IMG/VR virus record: IMGVR_UViG_3300032223_002028
Span: 1 to 38,213 of that record
DNA from: a virus
Reading direction: 5' to 3' (one strand)
Length of the DNA stretch: 38,213 nt
The position numbers and the translations under genes were made by a program. Under the pieces are notes generated by a model. That model saw only the letters and a list, made by a program, of their open reading frames with translations. It was not told the origin of the DNA and ran no database searches. This document shows, piece after piece, positions 27,194-36,216 of this stretch (the first letter of the stretch is position 1; each line of letters starts with the position of its first letter).

Positions 27194-27456
27194 GCGAAGA
27201 CACCGACTTCGAGACCGCCCAGCGTGGCTATCAGGCCGAACAGGAACTCGCGTTTACCAAAGCCGCCTTCGACAAGGTTCGGACAGCGGCCCTTGAGGAA
27301 CTGGTGAGGACCGGGGCGGGGCAGGAAGCCAAGCGCGAGCGGTTGATCGTGCTCTGTCAGATCCTCGACGCTGTTCGGGGCGCTGTGACCGAGGTTGCCA
27401 ATTCAGGCGCCATCGCCCGAGAGGCCTTGGCCCAGCGAGACCTTCTGCGGCCCTAG
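27190..27456 (+). CDS. Small helical protein after portal (88 aa)
   Basis: GTG start overlapping the portal stop (GTGA). The protein is all-helical with a coiled-coil look (FETAQRGYQAEQELAFTKAAFDKVRTAALEELVRTG). Its place between portal and scaffold is kept in related podoviruses, where it is an uncharacterised head protein. Function unknown. Confidence 0.6.
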   Translation: MSEDTDFETAQRGYQAEQELAFTKAAFDKVRTAALEELVRTGAGQEAKRERLIVLCQILDAVRGAVTEVANSGAIAREALAQRDLLRP

Positions 27457-27480
27457 CGCCGCGCCAATCCAAGGTGATTC

Positions 27481-28482
27481 ATGTCCGAAGCCAACGCGGA
27501 AGCGGTGGATAGCGGCGCGCTGTCCATCGACCAGGCTATTGCGGCGATTATCGAGCCCGAGGCTGAACCCGCAGGTGCGGACACCCAACCCGACAACCAA
27601 GAACTTGACGCCCCGTCCCCGGGCGATGAGGACGCCAGCGAGCCCGTAGAGGCCGCCGCTGACGAAGACGCGGAAACGCAAGAGCCGGAAGCCCCGGCCG
27701 TCGATGCGCCGCATTGGTGGACAGCCGACAAGAAGGCGAAGTTCGCGGAACTCTCACCCGAGCTGCAAGCGATTGTAGCGGAGGAAGAGGCCAACCGGGA
27801 ACGAGCCGTCTCCAGGCTGAAGCAGGAGGCCGCCGAGAGCCGCAAGCAAGCCGACGCAGAACTGGCGAAGATGGGGGACATTACGTCCCGGCTGACCCAG
27901 ACGCTGACCCAGGCCGAACAGGTGTTTGCCGGCAAGTGGCCTGCCGAGATTGATTGGGTCGCCACGGCCCAGCAGTACGGCGTCGAGCAGGCTCAGATGC
28001 TCAAGCTGGAGTGGGAACGTGACACGCAGCTCCTTGGTCGGCTCGACGCCGAACGGAAGGAAGCTGAGGGCCGCGCATTCCAAAGCTTCGTGCAGGCTGA
28101 GTTCGCCAAGCTCCCCGAAGTCGATCCCGAGTTAGCCGACCCGAAACAAGGTGCTCAGCGGCGTCAGACCGTCACTGAATACCTCGTCAAGCAAGGCATC
28201 CCGGTCGATCAGGTGAAGCACGCGGGCGCGCTCGAATACGCCCTCGCCCACAAGGCTTTCAAGTGGGACCAGCACGTCGCGGAGCAGGCGAAAGCCAAGA
28301 CCGCGCTGGCGAATCCCAAGCCCAAACCCGTCCCTGCTGCCCGCACCGTGGCCCCGGCCGCTGCGGCTCCGCAGGTCTCCTCCCGTGAACGCGCCGTCCA
28401 GCCGATCCGCAATCGCTTCGCCCAGACGCGAGGGATTGACGACGCGGCGGCGCTCATCCTCGCCATGGACACCCGACAATGA
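27481..28482 (+). CDS. Scaffolding protein (333 aa)
   Basis: An acidic, low-complexity N-terminus (about 1-75, rich in Glu/Asp/Pro/Ala), a central coiled coil (about 95-150: EEEANRERAVSRLKQEAAESRKQADAELAKM) and a basic C-terminus (PIRNRFAQTRG). This is the usual build of podovirus scaffolds, whose C-terminus binds the capsid protein. It lies between portal and major capsid, and its stop overlaps the capsid start (ATGA). The assignment is from architecture and position. Confidence 0.8.
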   Translation: MSEANAEAVDSGALSIDQAIAAIIEPEAEPAGADTQPDNQELDAPSPGDEDASEPVEAAADEDAETQEPEAPAVDAPHWWTADKKAKFAELSPELQAIVAEEEANRERAVSRLKQEAAESRKQADAELAKMGDITSRLTQTLTQAEQVFAGKWPAEIDWVATAQQYGVEQAQMLKLEWERDTQLLGRLDAERKEAEGRAFQSFVQAEFAKLPEVDPELADPKQGAQRRQTVTEYLVKQGIPVDQVKHAGALEYALAHKAFKWDQHVAEQAKAKTALANPKPKPVPAARTVAPAAAAPQVSSRERAVQPIRNRFAQTRGIDDAAALILAMDTRQ

Positions 28483-29432
28483 CCGCTCCCACGAACATCT
28501 CCACCACGCTCTCGGCCATCGGCCAGCGTGAAGACCTCACCGACATCATCTATCGCGTCGCTCCCCAGAAGACCCCCTTCATCTCCAACATCGGCAAGTC
28601 CACCGCCAAGGCCCGCTACCACGAGTGGCAGACCGAGACCCTGGCCGCGCCGAGCGCCACCAACGCCCAGCTCGAAGGCGATGACGTCGGCACCCTGGAC
28701 GCCGAGAACCTGACCAGCCGTATCGCCAACTACTGCCAGATCTTCCGCAAGACCACAGGCGTCGCCCGCACCATCGAGGTTGTGGACAAGGCTGGTCGTG
28801 CGTCGGAACTCGCCCGTCAGAAGACCCTCAAGGGGATCGAGATGCGGCGCGACATGGAGACCCGCTTCATCGGCAACTATGCGTCGGTGGCGGAATCCGG
28901 CGGCACCTCGCGTAAGTCGGCGGGCATCCTGGCTTGGCTGACCTCGAACGTGTCGCGCGGCTCGGGCGGTTCCTCGGGCGGCTTCTCCACCGGCATCGTG
29001 GCGGCCGCGACCAACGGCACCCAGCGGACCTGGACCGAGACCCTGCTCAAGTCGGTGCTCGCCACCGCGTTCAACAACGGCGCCGAGCCCAGCCAAATCT
29101 ACATGGGCGCGACCCAGAAGCAGGGCTTCTCCGGCTTCACCGGCATCGCTGACATCCGCAAGGACGCCGGCAGCGGGCAGGCCACCATCATCGCCGGTGC
29201 GGAAATCTACGTCTCCGACTTCGGCCAACTGGTGGCGATCCCGCACCCCTACGGCCTGACCCGCGACGCGGTGCTGGTCGATCCCAACCTCGTGGCGGTG
29301 GCCACGCTGGACGGGTTCAAGGCCCAGGAACTCGCCAAGACCGGCGACTCCACCCGCGTGATGATGACCGCTGAGGCCACCCTGGAGTGCCGCAACGAGA
29401 AGGGTCACGCGGCGGTCGCTGACCTGAGCTGA
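28479..29432 (+). CDS. Major capsid protein, SU10/DUF5309 family (317 aa)
   Basis: The motifs REDLTDIIYRVAPQKTPFISNIGKSTAKARYHEWQTETL, NYCQIFRKTTGVARTIEVVDKAGRASELARQ and METRFIGNYA are typical of the SU10-type (DUF5309) capsid proteins with the HK97 fold. The tail DLNLVAVATLDGFKAQELAKTGDSTRVMMTAEATLECRNEKGHAAV completes the domain. The length (about 320) fits. A hairpin at 29441 follows the gene. Confidence 0.95.
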   Translation: MTAPTNISTTLSAIGQREDLTDIIYRVAPQKTPFISNIGKSTAKARYHEWQTETLAAPSATNAQLEGDDVGTLDAENLTSRIANYCQIFRKTTGVARTIEVVDKAGRASELARQKTLKGIEMRRDMETRFIGNYASVAESGGTSRKSAGILAWLTSNVSRGSGGSSGGFSTGIVAAATNGTQRTWTETLLKSVLATAFNNGAEPSQIYMGATQKQGFSGFTGIADIRKDAGSGQATIIAGAEIYVSDFGQLVAIPHPYGLTRDAVLVDPNLVAVATLDGFKAQELAKTGDSTRVMMTAEATLECRNEKGHAAVADLS

Positions 29433-29440
29433 TTGAACTA

Positions 29441-29466
29441 GGGGCGGCTCAATCGCGGGCCGCCCC
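29441..29466 (+). terminator. Hairpin after the major capsid gene
   Basis: GGGGCGGC and GCCGCCCC form a perfect 8-bp stem around a 10-base loop, followed by GCTTTCC. The T-run is weak. Such hairpins after capsid genes often stop part of the transcripts and protect the capsid message. Confidence 0.55.
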
Positions 29467-29484
29467 GCTTTCCAAGAGGATTCC

Positions 29485-29718
29485 ATGGCCCGCAGGCCCG
29501 TTGCTCTCGCTGACACCACCAAGGTCCAATGCCGCGTCCTCAAGATGGGCGATGGCAAGATTCAGACCGGCGCCCACGCCACAGCCGATCTGCTGCGTGA
29601 TGACGACAGCGGAGACCTGTCCTATCCGACCTATGCGTTCGGGGACGTGTTCGAGGTCGAACGGCCCATTGGCGAAGCGCTCGAAGACCGGGGCTTCGTG
29701 GAAATCCAATCCAAATGA
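29485..29718 (+). CDS. Small virion protein after capsid (77 aa)
   Basis: The protein ARRPVALADTTKVQCRVLKMGDGKIQTGAHATADLLRDDDSGDLSYPTYAFGDVFEVERPIGEALEDRGFVEIQSK reads as a small beta-barrel. It begins just after the capsid hairpin with an AGAGGA ribosome site. Candidate roles are head-completion or decoration. The next gene starts in its stop (ATGA). Confidence 0.6.
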   Translation: MARRPVALADTTKVQCRVLKMGDGKIQTGAHATADLLRDDDSGDLSYPTYAFGDVFEVERPIGEALEDRGFVEIQSK

Positions 29719-30068
29719 GCCTCAAGCCCTTCCTCCCCGCTGAATGGGAGGGCGACGTCAACATGTTCTGGCGCGATGACGGGGACGGCACCGGCTCGGT
29801 CATATCCGTGCAGGACGTCGCCCCGCTCATCGAGGCCAACAAGGCGGCCTACAACCACAACGACGGCTATTCGCCCAGCCGAGAGCTTCGCCGCGCCGCG
29901 TACATCCCCAACATCATCCGCGACAAGTGGCTGAACGAAGAGGGGTGGGACGCCTACCGGCCCGACCTCTACGGCGACAAACTGGTTCAGAAGCTGAACG
30001 ATCCGGAATGGCGGTATCTGCGCACCGCGCCGGGCCGGCTGTCCTACACCAACGGAAGGGTTCGATAG
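29715..30068 (+). CDS. Virion assembly protein, unassigned (117 aa)
   Basis: Opens MSLKPFLPAEWEGDVNMFWRDDGDGTGSV, an early beta region, then a helical stretch (APLIEANKAAYNHNDGYSPSRELRRAAYIPNIIRDKWLNEEG) and ends with LNDPEWRYLRTAPGRLSY. I recall this kind of protein between capsid and adaptor genes in podoviruses with SU10-type capsids. Role unknown. Confidence 0.65.
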   Translation: MSLKPFLPAEWEGDVNMFWRDDGDGTGSVISVQDVAPLIEANKAAYNHNDGYSPSRELRRAAYIPNIIRDKWLNEEGWDAYRPDLYGDKLVQKLNDPEWRYLRTAPGRLSYTNGRVR

Positions 30069-30689
30069 ATGGCCCTGGACGGCACGGCAACGGGTCTCAG
30101 GGCCTCCATCGCGGACTGGCTGCACAGGTCCGACCTGACCAGCCAAATCCCCGACTTCATCGCCATGGCCGAAGCCCAGATGAACCGGCGCCTGCTGGTC
30201 CGTCGCCAGCTTACCCGGCTCACGGTGACGATCTCGGCCGAGACCCTGGCCCTGCCGTCCGACTTCAGCCATGTGCGCTCGTTTCGGATCACCGACGATC
30301 CCATGCCGCACCTGAAGTTCGTTTCCATCGAGAAGATGGCCGAACTGAAGGACAACGACACCTATTCGACCTGTCCCCAGGTCTACACGGTGACGGGCGG
30401 CGAGTTCGAGTTTTACCCGGTTCCTGGGGCCAGCTACGCCGCCAAGCTGGTCTACTACAACAACCTGCCGCCCCTGGCCTCCAACGCCTCAAACTGGCTG
30501 CTGACAAGCCACCCCGACGCCTACCTGTACGGCTCGCTGGTGCAGGCCGCTCCGTACCTGCGGGACGACGAGCGCTTGGCGGTGTGGGGTCAGCTTTTCA
30601 CGACCGTTCTGGACGACATCAACAGCCAGTCGGTGGCTGAAGGCATGGGCGGCGACCTCTCTCCCGGCGGGCAAGGACTGGTGATCTAA
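30069..30689 (+). CDS. Head-tail adaptor protein (206 aa)
   Basis: Two long N-terminal helices (ASIADWLHRSDLTSQIPDFIAMAEAQMNRRL) are followed by a beta region (LALPSDFSHVRSFRITD...CPQVYTVTGGEFEFYPVPGASYAAKLVYYNNLPPL). A helical C-terminus follows (NWLLTSHPDAYLYGSLVQAAPYLRDDERLAVWGQLF). This matches the phage adaptor (gp6/SU10 adaptor-like) family that joins the portal to the tail in podoviruses. Its stop overlaps the fibre start. Confidence 0.85.
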   Translation: MALDGTATGLRASIADWLHRSDLTSQIPDFIAMAEAQMNRRLLVRRQLTRLTVTISAETLALPSDFSHVRSFRITDDPMPHLKFVSIEKMAELKDNDTYSTCPQVYTVTGGEFEFYPVPGASYAAKLVYYNNLPPLASNASNWLLTSHPDAYLYGSLVQAAPYLRDDERLAVWGQLFTTVLDDINSQSVAEGMGGDLSPGGQGLVI

Positions 30690-32563
30690 TGAGCCTCGAA
30701 TCCGGGACCTATATCGCCGACCTGAATACGTCCAACCCGTCAGGGTCGGACCCGAAGGCCCAGGGCGACGATCATCTTCGGCTTATCAAGACGGTCGCTA
30801 AAAACAGCTTCCCGGGCTTTACCGGTGTGGTCATGTCCACCGGCACGGAAACCGGATCGGGCAACGCCTTTGCGGTGACGCTGTCCCCGGCCCCGGCCAG
30901 CTACACGCCATTGCTCAACAGCGTGATCGTGTTTAAGGCCACGCACGCCAACACCGCCGCCTCGACGCTGAACCTGAATGGCCTTGGCACAAAGACCATA
31001 AGGGACATTGACGGCAACGCCCTGACGAGCCCCGAAATCGTCAGCGGGGCCATCGTCGCGCTCTATTTCGACGGGACGGACTTCTTCATCATTTCGGGCA
31101 ATGACCGCGCCCACCGCAATGGAGACGTCTACACCGGCACGCATGACTTCACCGGCGCGACGGCCACCGTCGCAACGGGTGCGGGCGGGACGGCGGACAC
31201 GACTGCGGCCTCTACGGCGTTCGTAGACACGTGGTTCGCCAAGAAGGCGTCACCGGCCCTCACCGGCACGCCCACGGCCCCCACGGCGAGCCTTGGCGAC
31301 AACTCGACCACGCTGGCGACCACGGCCTTCGCGACCCGGCTTGCGTTTCAGGCGGCGTTGCCGGCGCAAGGGGCGGCGACCAATCCATCCTTCCTCTATA
31401 CGAACGGTTCGGCAGCGGCGTGGGCCTATACCATCGCCAGTCAGGCCGAAGCCCAGGCGGGCACGTCGGCTCTGCGCCTGATGACGCCGCAGCGCACCTC
31501 CGACGCCATCGCCCAGCTTTCAAGCCAAGGCCCTATCTTCTTCGGCGACGCCTCGGACGGCAACGTCACCGTGTCGGGCTCGGTCACGCTGTCGCGCGAC
31601 ATGTTTTACAACAACCTGACCATCGCTGCCGGGGCGGCGCTGAACACCAACGGATGGCGCATCTTCGTCGCCAATACGCTGGACATCTCGGCGGCCCCTG
31701 CGGGTGCGATCTATTGCAACGGTGCAGCGGGTGGCGCGGGGTCGGGCATCACGGGCGGGACGGCCGGCGGCGCCTTGTCGGCCCAGGCCCTTGGCGGCTC
31801 CGGTGCGGGGCGTGCGGGCGGGACGGCCGATGGGGCTGGAGGCAATGGCTCCGCGGGAACGACCTCGGCGGCCACGGGCCAGAATGGCGGCAAGGGCGGC
31901 GGCGGGGCCATTGGCGGAACCGGCGCATCTTCGACGCCTGGCGGGGCTGCTGGCGTCACCTCCATCACGGCGAGCCTGGTTCGCCTCGCCCGCACAAATC
32001 TGTTTGTGAGCGAAACGTCTACGACCCCGGCGGTCGGCGGTAATGGCGGCTCTAGCGGCGGCGGAGCCGGCGGCGATAGCGGCAACGGTAATATAGGCGG
32101 CGCTGGCGGCGGAAGCGGCTCCGGTGGCGGCGTGGTCGGCATTTGGACGCGCGTCATCAACCGGGGCGGCTCAACGGCGACCGGCGCGATCCAGGCCCTT
32201 GGCGGTGTGGGTGGCGCGGGCGCTAACAGCGCCGCTGTGAACAATCCGGGCGGCGGTGGCGGCGGCGGCGGTGGCGGTGGGGGGTGGATTTATCTGATCT
32301 GCCAATACCTGACCGGCTCCACGGCCACGAACGCCATCGACGCGACGGGCGGGGCGGGCGGCAAGGGTGGCGACGGCCACGGCTCGGGCAAGGGCGGGGG
32401 CGCGGGAGGCACCGGCGAGGGTGGCCGCATCACCATCGTCAACCTGTCCACCTTGACCTACGCCGAGACCAAGGGCGCCTCGCAGACGGCGGCAACAGCG
32501 GCCAGCGGAACGACGACGGGCGTGGCAAGCCAAGCCGCCTCGACGTTCCAGGCCAGCCTGTAG
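30689..32563 (+). CDS. Tail fibre/adhesin with glycine-rich domain (624 aa)
   Basis: The N-terminus (MSLESGTYIADLNTSNPSG...DDHLRLIKTVAKNSFPG) resembles tail-fibre anchor regions. Residues about 185-225 hold the repeat SPALTGTPTAPTASLGDNSTTLATTAFATR, common in phage fibres. Residues about 340-590 are extremely Gly-rich, with tracts up to 12 Gly in a row, broken by hydrophobic strands (VVGIWTRVI, WIYLICQYL, ITIVNLSTLTY). This resembles the polyglycine-II sandwiches of T-even adhesins, which expose variable loops to bind surface receptors. Likely the host-range determinant. Confidence 0.8.
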   Translation: MSLESGTYIADLNTSNPSGSDPKAQGDDHLRLIKTVAKNSFPGFTGVVMSTGTETGSGNAFAVTLSPAPASYTPLLNSVIVFKATHANTAASTLNLNGLGTKTIRDIDGNALTSPEIVSGAIVALYFDGTDFFIISGNDRAHRNGDVYTGTHDFTGATATVATGAGGTADTTAASTAFVDTWFAKKASPALTGTPTAPTASLGDNSTTLATTAFATRLAFQAALPAQGAATNPSFLYTNGSAAAWAYTIASQAEAQAGTSALRLMTPQRTSDAIAQLSSQGPIFFGDASDGNVTVSGSVTLSRDMFYNNLTIAAGAALNTNGWRIFVANTLDISAAPAGAIYCNGAAGGAGSGITGGTAGGALSAQALGGSGAGRAGGTADGAGGNGSAGTTSAATGQNGGKGGGGAIGGTGASSTPGGAAGVTSITASLVRLARTNLFVSETSTTPAVGGNGGSSGGGAGGDSGNGNIGGAGGGSGSGGGVVGIWTRVINRGGSTATGAIQALGGVGGAGANSAAVNNPGGGGGGGGGGGGWIYLICQYLTGSTATNAIDATGGAGGKGGDGHGSGKGGGAGGTGEGGRITIVNLSTLTYAETKGASQTAATAASGTTTGVASQAASTFQASL

Positions 32564-32573
32564 GGGATCGGAC

Positions 32574-32825
32574 ATGCGCAAGGTCTACATCGTTGACCAC
32601 GACGAGCCGGGCACGGATGAAGACGTGTCTGCGGCGACGGACGCGGGGGCCAGCGAAATCATCTGCGGCATCCCGCCCGCGCTGGCGCAGCTTGGGATTT
32701 CGACCTTCGGCTATCACGAGATTGCCGACCCGGACGCGCCCACGCCCCCGGACAAACATGCGGAACTGGTAGCTGCTGGATTCAGTAGCGCCCAGGCAAC
32801 CGCCATCCTGGCTATCGTCGGTTAA
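32574..32825 (+). CDS. Small late protein after the fibre gene (83 aa)
   Basis: Starts MRKVYIVDHDEPGTDEDVSAATDAGASEIICGIPPALAQLGISTF, an alpha/beta-like small domain. It ends with a UBA/helix-type stretch (HAELVAAGFSSAQATAILAIVG). A GGGGA ribosome site is present before the ATG. It may be a chaperone or tip component of the fibre; function unknown. Confidence 0.6.
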   Translation: MRKVYIVDHDEPGTDEDVSAATDAGASEIICGIPPALAQLGISTFGYHEIADPDAPTPPDKHAELVAAGFSSAQATAILAIVG

Positions 32826-34394
32826 ATGGCCTTCGTCCGCATCCCACAGGCCGGGCAACTCGGCGTCAATGCGGACCTGTCGTCTGCCGAACTGCCTAAC
32901 AACGCCTGGACCGATGCCCGCAACGTCCGATTCCTCGACGGGATGGCGTTCCAGTTTCTCGGCCATGGCGAGGTCTACCCTTCGGCCTCGGTCATCCCCT
33001 ACCACGTCATGCCGGTCTATGTGGGGGCAAACCGCTATTGGCTTTATGCGGGCCTCAGCAAGATTTACTGCGTCTCGGGCTATACCGGATCGACGGTCCA
33101 TACGAACCTGACGCGCCAGACGGCCGGGGTTGACGTCAACTATAGCGGCGCGGCCAACGCCTGGACCTCCACGAGCCTGTCGGGCATCGCGATCCTGAAC
33201 CCCGGCAATACGTCCGACCCGCCGCAGCGCTGGGACCTCGACGTCACCCACAAGTTCGTCGCCCTCGATAACTGGCCTGCCTCCACCTATTGCCGGTCGC
33301 TACGGGCCTATCGCAACTTCCTCGTGGCCCTCAACGTGACCAAGGGGAGCACGAACTACCCGTATATGGTCAAGTGGAGCGCCCCGGCCGTTCCTGGGGC
33401 TGTGCCGAGCTCATGGGACGAGACCGACACGACCAAAGATGCGGGCGAAACCGACCTGGCCGAGGGCGCCGACCCGGTGCAGGACGGCCTACAGCTCGGC
33501 CCGAGCTTCATCATCTACAAGGAACGGTCCATCTGGCGGATGGACTACACGGGCGGGCCTTACGTCTTTTCGTTCACCAAGGTTCTGGGCACCTCGGGCG
33601 CCATGAACCGCAACTGTGTGGTCGAAATCGACGGCTATCACGTCGTTCTGACCAATGACGACGTTTTGGTCCACGACGGGCAATCGTCCAACAGCATCCT
33701 AGACAAGCAGACCCGCCGCAAGCTGTTCCAGTCCATTGACGCGCAGAACACCGGGCTTTGCTTCGTCTTCAAAAACCCGTTCCTGAACGAAGTTTATGTC
33801 TGCTACCCAGAGGCCGGCAACTCGGTCCCCAACCTCGCCCTGGTCTGGAACTTCAAGGACAAGACGGTTGCCTTCCGGGAAATCCCGAGCCTATGGCACG
33901 CCAACTTCGGCCCGGTCGAAAGCAGCGTTTCGCAGCCTTGGGATGCGGATAGCTCCCCCTGGAACTCTGATATTTCGAGCTGGAACACGGCCGAATTCAC
34001 GCCCGACACCGTGCGTGTCCTGATGGCCTCGAACGATCAAAAGCTCTACCTTCTGGACTCCTCCACCACCTTCAACGGCTCGATCCCCACGGCCTATCTG
34101 GAGCGCCGGGGGCTGGCCTTCGACCTTCCCGAGCAACGCAAGCTGGTTCGCGGCATCCGGCCCCGGATCAAGGGCGTGACCGGCGAGACCGTCATCCTGA
34201 AGGTGGGCGCCGCGAACGACGCCTATTCCGACCCGACCTATACCAGCATGACCTACACGTTCGGCCAGTCAAACCCGGCCTGCGATTGCCTGGTGAGCGG
34301 CCGGCACATCGCGGTCAGGGTCGAAGGCGGCACCGCCTATCAATGGCGTTTGGACAGCTTCGACCTCGACGTTGAGCCCGAGGGCTACTGGTGA
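32826..34394 (+). CDS. Tail tube/nozzle-like structural protein (522 aa)
   Basis: Beta-rich throughout, with repeated W/Y-bearing strand motifs that read like a propeller-type barrel (RNVRFLDGMAFQFLG, YWLYAGLSKIYCV, SIWRMDYTGGPYVFSFTKVLG, LALVWNFKDKTVAFREIP). A C-terminal beta domain follows (RGLAFDLPEQRKLVRGIRPRIKG). This resembles the DNA-stabilisation/nozzle proteins of podoviruses (P22 gp10-type) that extend the tail. Position directly after the fibre genes and before the internal proteins agrees. ATG follows the previous stop directly (TAAATG). Confidence 0.75.
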   Translation: MAFVRIPQAGQLGVNADLSSAELPNNAWTDARNVRFLDGMAFQFLGHGEVYPSASVIPYHVMPVYVGANRYWLYAGLSKIYCVSGYTGSTVHTNLTRQTAGVDVNYSGAANAWTSTSLSGIAILNPGNTSDPPQRWDLDVTHKFVALDNWPASTYCRSLRAYRNFLVALNVTKGSTNYPYMVKWSAPAVPGAVPSSWDETDTTKDAGETDLAEGADPVQDGLQLGPSFIIYKERSIWRMDYTGGPYVFSFTKVLGTSGAMNRNCVVEIDGYHVVLTNDDVLVHDGQSSNSILDKQTRRKLFQSIDAQNTGLCFVFKNPFLNEVYVCYPEAGNSVPNLALVWNFKDKTVAFREIPSLWHANFGPVESSVSQPWDADSSPWNSDISSWNTAEFTPDTVRVLMASNDQKLYLLDSSTTFNGSIPTAYLERRGLAFDLPEQRKLVRGIRPRIKGVTGETVILKVGAANDAYSDPTYTSMTYTFGQSNPACDCLVSGRHIAVRVEGGTAYQWRLDSFDLDVEPEGYW

Positions 34395-34660
34395 GGACCG
34401 GCAACCTCGGGACGGCGTCTTACACGCCCACGACGGTCCCGGACGGCCCCGATGCGCTCCCGGCCTATCTGCAGATGGAACTGCAACGGATTTCCGCCGC
34501 CGTCACCGCCCTGGCTTTGGGCCACCTCGATAAGACCTACGTTGCGCCCACCAAGCCGCGCGAAGGGGATATGCGGCTCGCAGACGGGACAAAGTGGAAT
34601 CCGGGGTCCGGTGCGGGGTTCTACGGCTATTACGGCGGGGCCTGGGTCAAGCTCGGATGA
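34391..34660 (+). CDS. Small late protein (89 aa)
   Basis: GTG start overlapping the previous stop (GTGA). Residues 20-50 are helical (DALPAYLQMELQRISAAVTAL). The end is DMRLADGTKWNPGSGAGFYGYYGGAWVKLG, a beta-rich, Gly/Tyr-rich tail that I recall from short phage proteins next to ejection-protein genes. Function unknown; a virion role is likely. Confidence 0.65.
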   Translation: MRTGNLGTASYTPTTVPDGPDALPAYLQMELQRISAAVTALALGHLDKTYVAPTKPREGDMRLADGTKWNPGSGAGFYGYYGGAWVKLG

Positions 34661-35145
34661 ACCTTCCCGAAATGGCGGCTCTGGACGAGAACTGCGCTTC
34701 GATGTTCCGCCGGGCGCTCAAGGACAACGCCTCGGCTATCGACTGCCTTAGCAAGCTTTTCCAGATCGCCCACATCCTTGACGACCTGATCGACAAGGAC
34801 CGCACGCCCACCGATGACGAGATAGCCGCCGCCTTCTGGCTGGCCCTGGTCGATGTGCCGGAAAATGCGTTCTTCCAGGCTCATGCGTCAGTGCTGCGGC
34901 CGATCCTGGCGAGCGCGATGCTGAATTGGCTGACCGCCAACAAGTTGGAATACGGCGCGGACGAGGCCGATCACCGGATCGCCTTCATCCTGCGAAGCTC
35001 TTACGTCGATTTGCTCTCGATGGGCGCGTTCCTTGTGGGCGGCTTTGCGTGGGCGACTGAGATAGGCCCCGAAATCCGTCGCTGGGTACACGACGAGGGC
35101 TTCGACCAATACCTCCTTAACCTTGCCACCGAAAAGGGGGCTTAA
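34657..35145 (+). CDS. Conserved helical late protein (162 aa)
   Basis: ATG 34657 overlaps the previous stop (ATGA), so it is preferred over an ATG at 34594 inside the previous gene. The protein is all-helical (MNLPEMAALDENCASMFRRALKDNASAIDCLSKLFQIAHILDDLID...FWLALVDVPENAFFQAH). A hydrophobic segment occurs at about 120-140. I recall this type from podoviruses and siphoviruses as an uncharacterised protein of the internal-protein block. Confidence 0.7.
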   Translation: MNLPEMAALDENCASMFRRALKDNASAIDCLSKLFQIAHILDDLIDKDRTPTDDEIAAAFWLALVDVPENAFFQAHASVLRPILASAMLNWLTANKLEYGADEADHRIAFILRSSYVDLLSMGAFLVGGFAWATEIGPEIRRWVHDEGFDQYLLNLATEKGA

Positions 35146-35148
35146 GCC

Positions 35149-36207
35149 ATGGCATGCGGCACTACTGCCAGCGCCAAGACCGACACCACGAACGGAAACA
35201 GCGCGTCGAACATGACGCGCACTAATCCGCAGTGGGTCACCGATACGACCCAAGGGCTCGCCGGCCAGATCGGTAATGCGGCGTCGGCCGATCCGCAAAG
35301 CTACGTGGCCGGGCCGAGCGACCTTCAGAACCAGCAGTTCGGCTTGGCCGGGGGTCTCGGAGCAACCGGGGCCGCAAACCTGACCCAGGCCGGGCAGATG
35401 GCCGGGGCGGCGCAGACCCCCAATACGGCCATGTATGGCGGCTACAACCCCGCCATGATGAACGGCGCCACGATCGCCCCGACCGCCATGGCGCAGGGCC
35501 AGACGGCGGCGGGTGGGATCGGCTCGTACCTCAATCCGTACAGCGATTATGTCGCCGGCAACACGCTGAACGAGATGGACCGCGCTCGCCAACTGACGCT
35601 CAATCAGAACGGGCAGGGCGGGGTTCTCGCCGGACAATATGGCGGCTCGCGTCAAGGCGTGCTCGACGCCAACACCAATCGCGACTTCCTCACCACGGCG
35701 GGCAACACGCTGGGGAACATCTATTCGAGCGGGTTCAACACCGCGCTTGACGCCTCCAACAGCGACGCCAACCGGGCGCAGGCAGCCAACCTCCAGAACG
35801 CCCAGGCGCAGAATACCTCGAACCTCACGCAAGCCCAACTGGACCAGCAGGCGTCTGCCGCCAACCAGGGCGCCAACAATCAGGCGTGGCAGTACAACGC
35901 GGGCGTCTACAACGCGGGCAACCAGTTCAACGCGGGGCAGGCGGACAACGCGGCAAATCGTTCGCTGGCGGGCTCGCAAATCCTCGGCGGTCTCGGCAAC
36001 ACGAACCTCAACTATCTTGCCAACGCGGGGTTCACGCAACAGGGGCTCAACCAGGCCCTGGCGGGCGCGCCGCTCTCGGTCCTGCAACAACTTTCGCAGA
36101 CCTACGGCTCCCTGCCGCTCGGCCTTTTCAGCGGCACGAACACCAACAATACCAACCACTCGAACACGACGAGCCTCGGCGCGACGGCCGCCGCCAGTTT
36201 TCCGTAG
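35149..36207 (+). CDS. Internal virion/ejection protein, Asn/Gln/Ala-rich (352 aa)
   Basis: Ala/Asn/Gln/Gly make up most of the sequence. A conserved core YLNPYSDYVAGNTLNEMDRARQLTLNQN...GQYGGSRQGVLDANTNRDFL (about 125-180) is a signature I recall from a widespread podovirus protein near the ejection genes. The C-terminal half has short repeats (NLQNAQAQNTSNLTQAQLDQQ). Low complexity and helix content suit a flexible internal protein. Followed after 9 bases by the M15-containing protein. Confidence 0.7.
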   Translation: MACGTTASAKTDTTNGNSASNMTRTNPQWVTDTTQGLAGQIGNAASADPQSYVAGPSDLQNQQFGLAGGLGATGAANLTQAGQMAGAAQTPNTAMYGGYNPAMMNGATIAPTAMAQGQTAAGGIGSYLNPYSDYVAGNTLNEMDRARQLTLNQNGQGGVLAGQYGGSRQGVLDANTNRDFLTTAGNTLGNIYSSGFNTALDASNSDANRAQAANLQNAQAQNTSNLTQAQLDQQASAANQGANNQAWQYNAGVYNAGNQFNAGQADNAANRSLAGSQILGGLGNTNLNYLANAGFTQQGLNQALAGAPLSVLQQLSQTYGSLPLGLFSGTNTNNTNHSNTTSLGATAAASFP

Positions 36208-36216
36208 GGGAATCGC

